Assembly: GCA_964036275.1 (NCBI GenBank)
Contig: CAXIWQ010000389.1
Span: 62,001-126,000, forward strand
Source: Litoditis marina
Taxonomy: Eukaryota; Nematoda; Chromadorea; Rhabditida; Rhabditidae
Direction: 5' to 3'
Length of the DNA: 64,000 nucleotides
Shown here: positions 15,101 to 27,432 of the stretch, piece by piece
Layout: every line of letters starts with the position of its first letter
Position numbering within the stretch: the first letter of the stretch is position 1
Made by a program: the position numbers and the translations under genes
The notes under the pieces: generated by a model
Databases searched by the model: none
What the model was told of the DNA's origin: nothing
The model's input: only the letters and a program-made list of their open reading frames with translations

Positions 15101-17192
15101 AGTAACAACTAACATGAAACAATTGACCTATTTACAATCTTCAGGTTGACCGGTGAAAACTTCGAAATCCGGCCGATTCAATATCAGCGCGGCCAAAATT
15201 CGAACTTTCTGAGTTTCGATACAGAGCTTGTATACATGAAAAACCTTTAGTACACTGTTACTACTTAATTGGACTATCTTTCCACTTATAGTAACAACTA
15301 ACATGAAACAATTGACCTATTTACAATCTTCAGGTTGACCGGTGAAAACTTCGAAATCCGCCGATTCAATATCAGCGCGGCCAAAATTCGAACTTTCTGA
15401 GTTTCGATACAGAGGTTGTATACATGAAAAACCTTTAGGACACTGTTACTACTTAATTGGACTATTTTCCCACTTATGGTAACAACTACCATGAAACAAT
15501 TGGTTTTCTTACAATCTTCAGATTGACCTGTGAAAACTTCGAAATCCGGCCGATTCAGTATCAGCGCGGCCAAAATTCGAACTTTCTGAGTTTCGATACA
15601 GAGCTTGTATACATGAAAAACCTTCAGTACACTGTTACTACTCAATTGGACTATCTCCCCACTTATAGTAACAACTACCATGAAACAATTGGTTTTCTTA
15701 CAATCTTCAGATTGACCTGTGAAAACTTCGGAATCCGGCCGATTCAATATCAGCGCGGCCAAAATTCGAACTTTCTGAGTTTCGATACAGAGCTTGTATA
15801 CATGAAAAACCTTCCGTACACTGTTACCACTTAATTGGACTATCTTTCCACTTATAGTAACAACTACCATAAAACAATTGATTTTTCTACAATCTTCAGA
15901 TTGACCTGTGAAAACTTCGGAATCCGCCGATTGAATATCAGCGCGGCCAAAATTGGAACTTTCTGAGTTTCGATACAGAGCTTGTATACATGAAAAACCT
16001 TTAGTACACTGTTACTACTCAATTGGACTATTTTCCCACTTATGGTAACAACTACCATGAAACAATTGGTTTTCTTACAATCTTCAGGTTGACCGGTGAA
16101 AACTTCGAAATCCGGCCGATTCAATATCAGCGCGGCCAAAATTCGAACTTTCTGAGTTTCGATACAGAGCTTGTATACATGAAAAACCTTTAGTACACTG
16201 TTACTACTTAATTGGACTATCTTTCCACTTATAGTAACAACTAACATGAAACAATTGACCTATTTACAATCTTCAGGTTGACCGGTGAAAACTTCGAAAT
16301 CCGGCCGATTCAATATCAGCGCGGCCAAAATTCGAACTTTCTGAGTTTCGATACAGAGGTTGTATACATGAAAAACCTTTAGGACACTGTTACTACTTAA
16401 TTGGACTATTTTCCCACTTATGGTAACAACTACCATGAAACAATTGGTTTTCTTACAATCTTCAGATTGACCTGTGAAAACTTCGAAATCCGGCCGATTC
16501 AGTATCAGCGCGGCCAAAATTCGAACTTTCTGAGTTTCGATACAGAGCTTGTATACATGAAAAACCTTCAGTACACTGTTACTACTCAATTGGACTATCT
16601 CCCCACTTATAGTAACAACTACCATGAAACAATTGGTTTTCTTACAATCTTCAGATTGACCTGTGAAAACTTCGGAATCCGGCCGATTCAATATCAGCGC
16701 GGCCAAAATTCGAACTTTCTGAGTTTTGATACAGAGCTTGTATACATGAAAAACCTTTAGTACACTGTTACCACTTAATTGGACTATCTTTCCACTTATA
16801 GTAACAACTACCATAAAACAATTGGTTTTTCTACAATCTTCAGATTGACCTGTGAAAACTTCGGAATCCGGCCGATTGAATATCAGCGCGGCCAAAATTG
16901 GAACTTTCTGAGTTTCGATACAGAGCTTGTATACATGAAAAACCTTTAGTACACTGTTACTACTCAATTGGACTATTTTCCCACTTATGGTAACAACTAC
17001 CATGAAACAATTGGTTTTCTTACAATCTTCAGATTGACCTGTGAAAACTTCGGAATCCGGCCGATTGAATATCAGCGCGGCCAAAATTCGAACTTTCTGA
17101 GTTTCGATACAGAGCTTGTATACATGAAAAACCTTTAGTACACTGTTACTACTTAATTGGGCTATCTTTCCACTTATAGTAACAACTAACAT
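12106..17192 (-). repeat. 11-monomer higher-order repeat of satA (2077 bp)
   Basis: Near-identical five-monomer open blocks begin at 12106, 14183 and 16260, exactly 2077 bp apart. Eleven monomers of 189 bp are 2079 bp, so the unit is an 11-mer with small deletions. The order of monomer subfamilies and several private substitutions are kept between units. A related block at 8517-9449 lies 3589 bp upstream (19 monomers minus 2 bp). Confidence 0.85.
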
Positions 17193-19848
17193 GAAACAGT
17201 TGACCTATTTACAATCTTCAGGTTGACCGGTGAAAACTTCGAAATCCGGCCGATTCAATATCAGCGCGGCCAAAATTCGAACTTTCTGAGTTTCGATACA
17301 GAGCTTGTATACATGAAAAACCTTTAGTACACTGTTACTACTTAATTGGACTATCTTTCCACTTATAGTAACAACTAACATGAAACAATTGACCTATTTA
17401 CAATCTTCAGGTTGACCGGTGAAAACTTCGAAATCCGGCCGATTCAATATCAGCGCGGCCAAAATTCGAACTTTCCGAGTTTCGATACAGAGGTTGTATA
17501 CATGAAAAACCTTTAGGACACTGTTACTACTTAATTGGACTATTTTCCCACTTATAGTAACAACTACCATGAAACAATTGGTTTTCTTACAATCTTCAGA
17601 TTGACCAGTGAAAACTTCGGAATCCGGCCGATTGAATATCAGCGCGGCCAAAATTCGAACTTTCTGAGTTTCGATACAGAGCTTGTATACATGAAAAACC
17701 TTTAGTACACTGTTACTACTCAGTTGGACTATCTCCCCACTTATAGTAACAACTACCATGAAACAATTGGTTTTCTTACAATCTTCAGATTGACCTGTGA
17801 AAACTTCGGAATCCGGCCGATTGAATATCAGCGCGGCCAAAATTCGAACTTTCTGAGTTTCGATACAGAGCTTGTATACATGAAAAACCTTTAGTACACT
17901 GTTACTACTCAGTTGGACTATCTCCCCACTTATAGTAACAACTAACATGAAACAATTGACCTATTTACAATCTTCAGATTATCCTGTGAAAACTTCGGAA
18001 TCTGGCCGATTCAATATCAGCGCCGCCAGAATTCGAATTTTCTGAGTTTCGATACAGAGCTTGTATACATGAAAAACCTTTAGTACACTGTTACTACTTA
18101 ATTGGACTATATTTCCACTTATAGTAACAACTAACATGAAACAATTGACCTATTTACAATCTTCAGGTTGACCGGTGAAAACTTCGAAATCCGGCCGATT
18201 CAATATCAGCGCGGCCAAAATTCGAACTTTCTGAGTTTCGATACAGAGGTTGTATACATGAAAAACCTTTAGGACACTGTTACTACTTAATTGGACTATT
18301 TTTCCACTTATGGTAACAACTACCATGAAACAATTGGTTTTCTTACAATCTTCAGATTGACCTGTGAAAACTTCGAAATCCGGCCGATTCAGTATCAGCG
18401 CGGCCAAAATTCGAACTTTCTGAGTTCGATACAAAGCTTGTATACATGAAAAACCTTTAGTACACTGTTACTACTCAGTTGGACTATCTCCCCACTTATA
18501 GTAACAACTACCATGAAACAATTGGTTTTCTTACAATCTTCAGATTGACCTGTGAAAACTTCGGAATCCGGCCGATTCAATATCAGCGCGGCCAAAATTC
18601 GAACTTTCTGAGTTTCGATACAGAGCTTGTATACATGAAAAACCTTCCGTACACTGTTACCACTTAATTGGACTATCTTTCCACTTATAGTAACAACTAC
18701 CATAAAACAATTGGTTTTTCTCCAATCTTCAGATTGACCTGTGAAAACTTCGGAATCCGGCCGATTGAATATCAGCGCGGCCAAAATTCGAACTTTCTGA
18801 GTTTCGATACAGAGCTTGTATACATGAAAAACCTTTAGTACACTGTTACTACTCAATTGGACTATTTTCCCACTTATGGTAACAACTACCATGAAACAAT
18901 TGGTTTTCTTACAATCTTCAGATTGACCTGTGAAAACTTCGGAATCCGGCCGATTGAATATCAGCGCGGCCAAAATTCGAACTTTCTGAGTTCGATACAG
19001 AGCTTGTATACATGAAAAACCTTTAGTACATTGTTACTACTTAATTGGGCTATCTTTCCACTTATAGTAACAACTAACATGAAACAATTGACCTATTTAC
19101 AATCTTCAGGTTGACCGGTGAAAACTTCGAAATCCGGCCGATTCAATATCAGCGCGGCCAAAATTCGAACTTTCTGAGTTTCGATACAGAGCTTGTATAC
19201 ATGAAAAACCTTTAGTACACTGTTACTACTTAATTGGACTATCTTTCCACTTATAGTAACAACTAACATGAAACAATTGACCTATTTACAATCTTCAGGT
19301 TGACCGGTGAAAACTTCGAAATCCGGCCGATTCAATATCAGCGCGGCCAAAATTCGAACTTTCTGAGTTTCGATGCAGAGGTTGTATACATGAAAAACCT
19401 TTAGTACACTGTTACTACTCAATTGGACTATTTTCCCACTTATGGTAACAACTACCATGAAACAATTGGTTTTCTTACAATCTTCAGATTGACCTGTGAA
19501 AACTTCGGAATCCGGCCGATTGAATATCAGCGCGGCCAAAATTCGAACTTTCTGAGTTTCGATACAGAGCTTGTATACATGAAAAACCTTTAGTACATTG
19601 TTACTACTTAATTGGGCTATCTTTCCACTTATAGTAACAACTAACATGAAACAATTGACCTATTTACAATCTTCAGGTTGACCGGTGAAAACTTCGAAAT
19701 CCGGCCGATTCAATATCAGCGCGGCCAAAATTCGAACTTTCTGAGTTTCGATACAGAGCTTGTATACATGAAAAACCTTTAGTACACTGTTACTACTTAA
19801 TTGGACTATCTTTCCACTTATAGTAACAACTAACATGAAACAATTGAC

Positions 19849-22222
19849 CTATTTACAATCTTCAGGTTGACCGGTGAAAACTTCGAAATCCGGCCGATTC
19901 AATATCAGCGCGGCCAAAATTCGAACTTTCTGAGTTTCGATGCAGAGGTTGTATACATGAAAAACCTTTAGGACACTGTTACTACTTAATTGGACTATTT
20001 TCCCACTTATGGTAACAACTACCATTAAACAATTGGTTTTCTTACAATCTTCAGATTGACCTGTGAAAACTTCGAAATCCGGCCGATTCAGTATCAGCGC
20101 GGCCAAAATTCGAACTTTCTGAGTTTCGATACAAAGCTTGTATACATGAAAAACCTTTAGTACACTGTTACTACTCAGTTGGACTATCTCCCCACTTATA
20201 GTAACAACTACCATGAAACAATTGGTTTTCTTACAATCTTCAGATTGACCAGTGAAAACTTCGGAATCCGGCCGATTGAATATCAGCGCGGCCAAAATTC
20301 GAACTTTCTGAGTTTCGATACAGAGCTTGTATACATGAAAAACCTTTAGTACACTGTTACTACTCAGTTGGACTATCTCCCCACTTATAGTAACAACTAC
20401 CATGAAACAATTGGTTTTCTTACAATCTTCAGATTGACCTGTGAAAACTTCGGAATCCGGCCGATTGAATATCAGCGCGGCCAAAATTCGAACTTTCTGA
20501 GTTTCGATACAGAGCTTGTATACATGAAAAACCTTCCGTACACTGTTACTACTCAGTTGGACTATCTCCCCACTTATAGTAACAACTAACATGAAACAAT
20601 TGACCTATTTACAATCTTCAGATTATCCTGTGAAAACTTCGGATCTGGCCGATTCAATATCAGCGCGGCCAGAATTCGAATTTTCTGAGTTTCGATACAG
20701 AGCTTGTATACATGAAAAACCTTCCGTACACTGTTACTACTCAGTTGGACTATCTCCCCACTTATAGTAACAACTAACATGAAACAATTGACCTATTTAC
20801 AATCTTCAGTTTCGATACAGAGCTTGTATACATGAAAAACCTTCCGTACACTGTTACCACTTAATTGGACTATCTTTTCACTCATTGTAACAACTACCAT
20901 GAAACAATTGGTTTTCTTACAATCTTCAGATTGACCTGTGAAAACTTCGGAATCCGGCCGATTGAATATCAGCGCGGCCAAAATTCGAACTTTCTGAGTT
21001 TCGATACAGAGCTTGTATACATGAAAAACCTTTAGTACACTGTTACTACTCAATTGGACTATTTTCCCACTTATGGTAACAACTACCATGAAACAATTGG
21101 TTTTCTTACAATCTTCAGATTGACCTGTGAAAACTTCGGAATCCGGCCGATTGAATATCAGCGCGGCCAAAATTCGAACTTTCTGAGTTTCGATACAGAG
21201 CTTGTATACATGAAAAACCTTTAGTACATTGTTACTACTTAATTGGGCTATCTTTCCACTTATAGTAACAACTAACATGAAACAATTGACCTATTTACAA
21301 TCTTCAGGTTGACCGGTGAAAACTTCGAAATCCGGCCGATTCAATATCAGCGCGGCCAAATTCGAACTTTCTGAGTTTCGATACAGAGCTTGTATACATG
21401 AAAAACCTTTAGTACACTGTTACTACTTAATTGGACTATCTTTCCACTTATAGTAACAACTAACATGAAACAATTGACCTATTTACAATCTTCAGGTTGA
21501 CCGGTGAAAACTTCGAAATCCGGCCTATTCAATATCAGCGCGGCCAAAATTCGAACTTTCTGAGTTTCGATGCAGAGGTTGTATACATGAAAAACCTTTA
21601 GGACACTGTTACTACTTAATTGGACTATTTTCCCACTTATGGTAACAACTACCATTAAACAATTGGTTTTCTTACAATCTTCAGATTGACCTGTGAAAAC
21701 TTCGAAATCCGGCCGATTCAGTATCAGCGCGGCCAAAATTCGAACTTTCTGAGTTTCGATACAAAGCTTGTATACATGAAAAACCTTTAGTACACTGTTA
21801 CTACTCAGTTGGACTATCTCCCCACTTATAGTAACAACTACCATGAAACAATTGGTTTTCTTACAATCTTCAGATTGACCAGTGAAAACTTCGGAATCCG
21901 GCCGATTGAATATCAGCGCGGCCAAAATTCGAACTTTCTGAGTTTCGATACAGAGCTTGTATACATGAAAAACCTTTAGTACACTGTTACTACTCAGTTG
22001 GACTATCTCCCCACTTATAGTAACAACTACCATGAAACAATTGGTTTTCTTACAATCTTCAGATTGACCTGTGAAAACTTCGGAATCCGGCCGATTGAAT
22101 ATCAGCGCGGCCAAAATTCGAACTTTCTGAGTTTCGATACAGAGCTTGTATACATGAAAAACCTTCCGTACACTGTTACTACTCAGTTGGACTATCTCCC
22201 CACTTATAGTAACAACTAACAT
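19849..22222 (-). repeat. Second satA higher-order repeat (1630 bp)
   Basis: The blocks 19849-20592 and 21479-22222 are nearly identical and 1630 bp apart. The unit includes a truncated monomer in which ACAATCTTCAG is joined directly to TTTCGATACAGAG (about 20808 and 22440). This is why the period is not a multiple of 189. The shared deletion shows that amplification followed the truncation. Confidence 0.85.
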
Positions 22223-23483
22223 GAAACAATTGACCTATTTACAATCTTCAGATTATCCTGTGAAAACTTCGGAATCTGGCCGATTCAATATCAGCGCGGC
22301 CAGAATTCGAATTTTCTGAGTTTCGATACAGAGCTTGTATACATGAAAAACCTTCCGTACACTGTTACTACTCAGTTGGACTATCTCCCCACTTATAGTA
22401 ACAACTAACATGAAACAATTGACCTATTTACAATCTTCAGTTTCGATACAGAGCTTGTATACATGAAAAACCTTCCGTACACTGTTACCACTTAATTGGA
22501 CTATCTTTTCACTCATTGTAACAACTACCATGAAACAATTGGTTTTCTTACAATCTTCAGATTGACCTGTGAAAACTTCGGAATCCGGCCGATTGAATAT
22601 CAGCGCGGCCAAAATTCGAACTTTCTGAGTTTCGATACAGAGCTTGTATACATGAAAAACCTTTAGTACAATGTTACTACTCAGTTGGACTATTTCCCCA
22701 CTTATAGTAACAACTACCATGAAACAATTGGTTTTCTTACAATCTTCAGGTTCACCGGTGAAAACTTCGAAATCCGGCCGATTCAGTATCAGCGCGGCCA
22801 AAATTCAAACTTTCTGAGTTTCGATACAGAACTTGTATACATGAAAAACCTTCCGTACACTGTTACTACTCAGTTGGACTATCTCCCCACTTATAGTAAC
22901 AACTACCATGAAACAATTGGTTTTCTTACAATCTTCAGATTGACCAGTGAAAACTTCGGAATCCGGCCGATTGAATATCAGCGCGGCCAAAATTCGAATT
23001 TTCTGAGTTTCGATACAGAGCTTGTATACATGAAAAACCTTTAGTACACTGTTACTACTCAGTTGGACTATTTCCCCACTTATAGTAACAACTACCATGA
23101 AACAATTGGTTTCTTACAATCTTCAGATTGACCTGTGAAAACTTCGGAATCCGGCCGATTGAATATCAGCGCGGCCAAAATTCAAACTTTCTGAGTTTCG
23201 ATACAGAACTTGTATACATGAAAAACCTTCCGTACACTGTTACTACTCAGTTGGACTATCTCCCCACTTATAGTAACAACTAACATGAAACAATTGACCT
23301 ATTTACAATCTTCAGATTATCCTGTGAAAACTTCGGAATCTGGCCGATTCAATATCAGCGCGGCCAGAATTCGAACTTTCTGAGTTTCGATACAGAGCTT
23401 GTATACATGAAAAACCTTCCGTACACTGTTACTACTCAGTTGGACTATCTCCCCACTTATAGTAACAACTAACATGAAACAAT

Positions 23484-24788
23484 AATAATAATGAGTTTAT
23501 CAATATTCTGTATAACAATCGAATTAGCGACGAGATGATAACTTATGAATTGATGTCTAAAAACAAAAAAAACTACTAAAACAGCGAGTAATACATAAAA
23601 GTTCATATTATTCAGAAGATAATAAAAGCGATTGAAGGTGAGCACATAGGAACGTGAGATGCCTATTTGCAAGGTGGTAGGGGTTCCCATGATGGGTTAA
23701 TGTGATAACGGAAACCATAGCGATCAAAGTACACATCAGAAACAATTGGGGCAAGATGAGAATGCATTTGATAGCAACCATGGAAAGCACTGTAACGTTC
23801 ACGCATAGGAAACTTACTGCGATGCATGTCATACAAAGCAATAACATATTTCTCAACAAGTTGCAACGATACAGCATCTAGTGCACTGATACGGAGAGAT
23901 AAGGGCTGGGGGTCTGGAGACGGGACACATGTAACAGAAACTTCAACGGGAGGACTTGGTAGTATTTCAGTGGAAACTGTTTCTTGGACAATATGATCAT
24001 CAATATCAGTTGCTATCAACGAAGTGGGCAGAATAGGAGAAGAAAAACATTCGGGAACAATATTGCGAGCAACATTTCTGGATTGTTCAACTACCTCCAT
24101 TTCTGTTTGGTGGTTGGTGTCGGCTGGATTGGACTGCGTTGTAGTTTGGTCGGTGACCTCAGCTCGAGTGGCGTCTCTTTTCGATTGTCTAGCAATGAAT
24201 CCGGCCTTCCGCTGTTCCGGTGTCTCGAATTTTCGCACATGAAAAGTTGACATAGAAGCATCAGATTTCATTACATTGGAGAGATCAATTAGACGAGGAA
24301 ACGGAACACCATCTTTGATAGAAACTTTGAGTGGACGAGATAAACCATCTTGACGAGGTTTTCCCAAACGGTGGAGAATTGATATACTAGATGGAGAGAT
24401 AGGCACCAAATTGAAAATTGCATTCACCTTTCTCTTTGTTGTGGAATCCTCTGGTAGACCATAAATAGTGAGACATCGACGATCGTTGAAATGGTGTAGT
24501 TCGGATTGAATAAGGGTGGGTAGAGATTGAGTCAGATTGTCGATTTTGGAGTTGAGTGTTTTGATTTCACTCAAAATGGTGGAAAAATGGGTTCGAGATG
24601 GTACCATTTTTGGACGAGGCGAGGGCATGATGAGACGAGGCGAGGGCATGATGAGACGAGGCGAGGGCATGATGGACGAGGCGAGGGCATGATGGACGAG
24701 GCGAGGGCATGATGGACGAGGCGAGGGCATGATGGACGAGGCGAGGGCATGATGAGAGGCGAGGGCATGATGAGGCGAGGGCATGATG
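23484..24788 (-). mobile_element. Retroposon-like ORF element, copy 1 (intact)
   Basis: A 1.3-kb non-satellite insert in satA. Read on the minus strand it starts with a minisatellite (24788-24612), then one open frame, about 180 bp of untranslated sequence and an (ATT)n tail at 23484-23492 where satA resumes. A simple-repeat 3' tail is typical of non-LTR retroposons, but no reverse transcriptase is present. The same two satellite junctions occur around the copy at 39090-56231, so the copies share one insertion event. I could not find a clean target-site duplication within the satellite. Confidence 0.65.
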
Positions 24789-24820
24789 ATATTGAATCGG
24801 CCGGATTTCGAAGTTTTCAC
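23663..24820 (-). CDS. ORF1-like protein of a non-LTR element (385-codon frame)
   Basis: The frame opens in flanking satA and runs through the minisatellite (residues about 12-71, HHALASS/MPSPRP repeats) into unique sequence. Met72 (codon at 24607-24605), beginning MVPSRTHFS, is the likeliest native start and gives 314 residues. Residues 75-110 have heptad-spaced Ile/Leu (coiled-coil like). Residues about 117-175 (RRCLTIYGLPED, then HRLGKPRQDGLSRPLKVSI) resemble the RNA-binding region of nematode LINE ORF1 proteins, judged by pattern only. A basic stretch (ARQSKRDATRAE) follows. The C-terminal 80 residues, rich in Tyr, His and Phe, are not recognised. No RT or nuclease motif is seen. It is expected to act in a ribonucleoprotein, but this is inference. 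Confidence 0.5.
   Translation of the reverse strand: MKTSKSGRFNIIMPSPHHALASHHALASSIMPSPRPSCPRLVHHALASSIMPSPRLIMPSPRLIMPSPRPKMVPSRTHFSTILSEIKTLNSKIDNLTQSLPTLIQSELHHFNDRRCLTIYGLPEDSTTKRKVNAIFNLVPISPSSISILHRLGKPRQDGLSRPLKVSIKDGVPFPRLIDLSNVMKSDASMSTFHVRKFETPEQRKAGFIARQSKRDATRAEVTDQTTTQSNPADTNHQTEMEVVEQSRNVARNIVPECFSSPILPTSLIATDIDDHIVQETVSTEILPSPPVEVSVTCVPSPDPQPLSLRISALDAVSLQLVEKYVIALYDMHRSKFPMRERYSAFHGCYQMHSHLAPIVSDVYFDRYGFRYHINPSWEPLPPCK
24612..24788 (-). repeat. Coding minisatellite, nine units
   Basis: Nine copies of GGCGAGGGCATGATG (written on +) separated by 0-6 bases, giving an 18-21 bp period, at the 5' end of the ORF element. All three forward frames of the coding strand read open (HHALASS, MPSPRP and CPRLVSS peptides), so the repeat adds ATG codons and length without stopping the ORF. 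Copy 2 at 39090 has six units. Confidence 0.85.
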
Positions 24821-24853
24821 AGGTCAATCTGAAGATTGTACGAAGGCCAATTG
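24789..24853 (+). repeat. Inverted satA fragment at 5' junction of ORF element copy 1
   Basis: A 65-bp forward satA piece (ATTGAATCGGCCGG through GTACGAAGGCCAATTG) lies between the element and reversed satA. The same piece, reverse complemented, flanks copy 2 at 39015-39089. This shared anomaly marks the two copies as products of one duplication. Confidence 0.85.
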
Positions 24854-25776
24854 ACCTATTTGACCTAACAATTGACCTATTTACAATTTTCAGGTTGACC
24901 GGTGAAAACTTCGAAATCCGGCCGATTCAATATCAGCGCGGCCAAAATTCGAACTTTCTGAGTTTCGATACAGAGGTTGTATACATGAAAAACCTTAAGT
25001 ACACTGTTACTACTCAATTGGACCATTTTCCCACTTATGGTAACAACTACCATGAAACAATTGGTTTTCTTACAATCTTCAGATTGACCTGTGAAAACTT
25101 CGGAATCCGGCCGATTCAATATCAGCGCGGCCAAAATTCGAACTTTCTGAGTTTCGATACAGAGCTTGTATACATGAAAAACTTTCCGTACAGTGTTACC
25201 ACTTAATTGGACTATCTTCCCATTTATTGTAACAACTATTATGAAACAATTGGTTTCCTTACAATCTTCAGATTGACCTGTGAAAACTTCGGAATCCGGC
25301 CGATTGAATATCAGCGCGGCCAAAATTGGAACTTTCTGAGTTTCGATACAGAGGTTGTATACATGAAAAACCTTTAGGACACTGTTACTACTCAATTGGA
25401 CTATTTTCCCACTTATGGTAACAACTACCATGAAACAATTGGTTTTCTTACAATCTTCAGATTGACCTGTGAAAACTTCGGAATCCGGCCGATTCAATAT
25501 CAGCGCGGCCAAAATTCGAACTTTCTGAGTTTCGATACAGAGCTTGTATACATGAAAAACCTTCCGTACACTGTTACCACTTAATTGGACTATCTTTCCA
25601 CTTATAGTAACAACTACCATAAAACAATTGGTTTTTCTACAATCTTCAGATTGACCTGTGAAAACTTCGGAATCCGGCCGATTGAATATCAGCGCGGCCA
25701 AAATTGGAACTTTCTGAGTTTCGATACAGAGCTTGTATACATGAAAAACCTTTAGTACACTGTTACTACTCAATTG
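24854..25776 (-). repeat. satA array, reverse, between ORF element and satB
   Basis: Just under five reversed satA monomers. The first is disturbed (TGACCTAACAATTGACC repeats TTGACCTA around 24852-24886). The array ends in CAATTG, joined to satB CCAAACCAACTC with GCC/G microhomology. Confidence 0.93.
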
Positions 25777-27432
25777 CCAAACCAACTCGAGGGAAACACG
25801 CTTTAGAAGTTATATATTAGGTTATTTATTTGAACAAAATATATTGTGTCACTAGGACGTTTTGGGTGTTATAATTATATGAATGTGCTCAGTAAAAGTT
25901 GTACTCAAAAATCGTTTCGACCCTGATTCAAGACGATTTTTGGGTTGTTTTTCTCAGAGGGTTGGGTCATCATCAGTTGAACCCCTCTGAGAAAATTAAA
26001 ACAGGACGAAAAGACTTACTGACCGTCTTCTAACGATGAATTGAGAGAAATGGACATTGCTTTTACTTCATTACACGTTTTCAAGCTCGAAAGCTGGTAT
26101 ACGTGTTTCCACCTACCATTTTGAATGGTGAAAGGCAGCTGGGGCGATTTCGCCGAACCAACTCGAGGGAAACACGCTTTAGAAGTTATATATTAGGTTA
26201 TTTATTTGAACAAAATATATTGTGTCACTAGGACGTTTTGGGTGTTATAATTATATGAATGTGCTCAGTAAAAGTTGTACTCAAAAATCGTTTCGACCCT
26301 GATTCAAGACGATTTTTGGGTTGTTTTTCTCAGAGGGTTGGGTCATCATCAGTTGAACCCCTCTGAGAAAATTAAAACAGGACGAAACGACTTACTGACC
26401 GTCTTCTAACGATGAATTGAGAGAAATGGACATTGCTTTTACTTCATTGCACGTTTTCAAGCTCGAAAGCTGGTATACGTGTTTCCACCTACCATTTTGA
26501 ATGGTGAAAGGCAGCTGGGGCGATTTCGCCAAACCAACTCGAGGGAAACACGCTTTAGAAGTTATATATTAGGTTATTTATTTGAACAAAATATATTGTG
26601 TCACTAGGATGTTTTGGGTGTTATAATTATATGAATGTGCTCAGTAAAAGTTGTACTCAAAAATCGTTTCGACCCTGATTCAAGACGATTTTTGGGTTGT
26701 TTTTCTCAGAGGGTTGGGTCATCATCAGTTGAACCCCTCTGAGAAAATTAAAACAGGACGAAAAAACTTACTGACCGTCTTCTAACGATGAATTGAGAGA
26801 AATGGACATTGCTTTTACTTCATTGCACGTTTTCAAGCTCGAAAGCTGGTATACGTGTTTCCACCTACCATTTTGAATGGTGAAAGGCAGCTGGGGCGAT
26901 TTCGCCAAACCAACTCGAGGGAAACACGCTTTAGAAGTTATATATTAGGTTATTTATTTGAACAAAATATATTGTGTCACTAGGACGTTTTGGGTGTTAT
27001 AATTATATGAATGTGCTCAGTAAAAGTTGTACTCAAAAATCGTTTCGACCCTGATTCAAGACGATTTTTGGGTTGTTTTTCTCAGAGGGTTGGGTCATCA
27101 TCAGTTGAACCCCTCTGAGAAAATTAAAACAGGACGAAAAGACTTACTGACCGTCTTCTAACGATGAATTGAGAGAAATGGACATTGCTTTTACTTCATT
27201 GCACGTTTTCAAGCTCGAAAGCTGGTATACGTGTTTCCACCTACCATTTTGAATGGTGAAAGGCAGCTGGGGCGATTTCGCCAAACCAACTCAAGGGAAA
27301 CACGCTTTAGAAGTTATATATTAGGTTATTTATTTGAACAAAATATATTGTGTCACTAGGACGTTTCGGGTGTTATAATTATATGAATGTGCTCAGTAAA
27401 AGTTGTACTCAAAAATCGTTTCGACCCTGATT
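25777..27432 (+). repeat. satB satellite, forward run
   Basis: Tandem 376-bp monomer: ACCAACTCGAGGGAAACACG recurs at 25781, 26157, 26533, 26909 and (one change) 27285, each 376 bp apart. About 4.4 copies. Each monomer has a 13-bp perfect stem (TTTTCTCAGAGGG with CCCTCTGAGAAAA) around a loop of about 21 nt, and a second stem AAAAATCGT/ACGATTTTT. There is no ORF of note. Confidence 0.95.

Larger units (their letters stand above)
3906..23483 (-). repeat. satA satellite array, reverse orientation
   Basis: About 19.6 kb, roughly 103 copies of the 189-bp monomer, all reversed relative to 1-3712. Several monomer subfamilies alternate to form higher-order repeats. A subfamily carrying AAATAGGTC (in-frame TAG) recurs and limits open frames to about 60-340 codons. 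Single-base deletions also break the frame (for example CCGCCGATT for CCGGCCGATT near 9882, 15359 and 15925, and a lost T in GAGTTTCGATA near 18424 and 18991). There is no other gene or element in this stretch. Confidence 0.97.

Noticed and set aside
3933..22219. Many 62-136 codon plus-strand frames starting MDYFPTY or MDYLPTY
   Set aside because: Antisense readings of the reversed satellite, repeated once per one or two monomers; no independent evidence of coding.
24527..24768. Small frames across the minisatellite (86 aa, 65 aa, and antisense 61 aa)
   Set aside because: Alternative-frame translations of the GGCGAGGGCATGATG repeat; the frame that continues into the ORF1-like protein explains the region.
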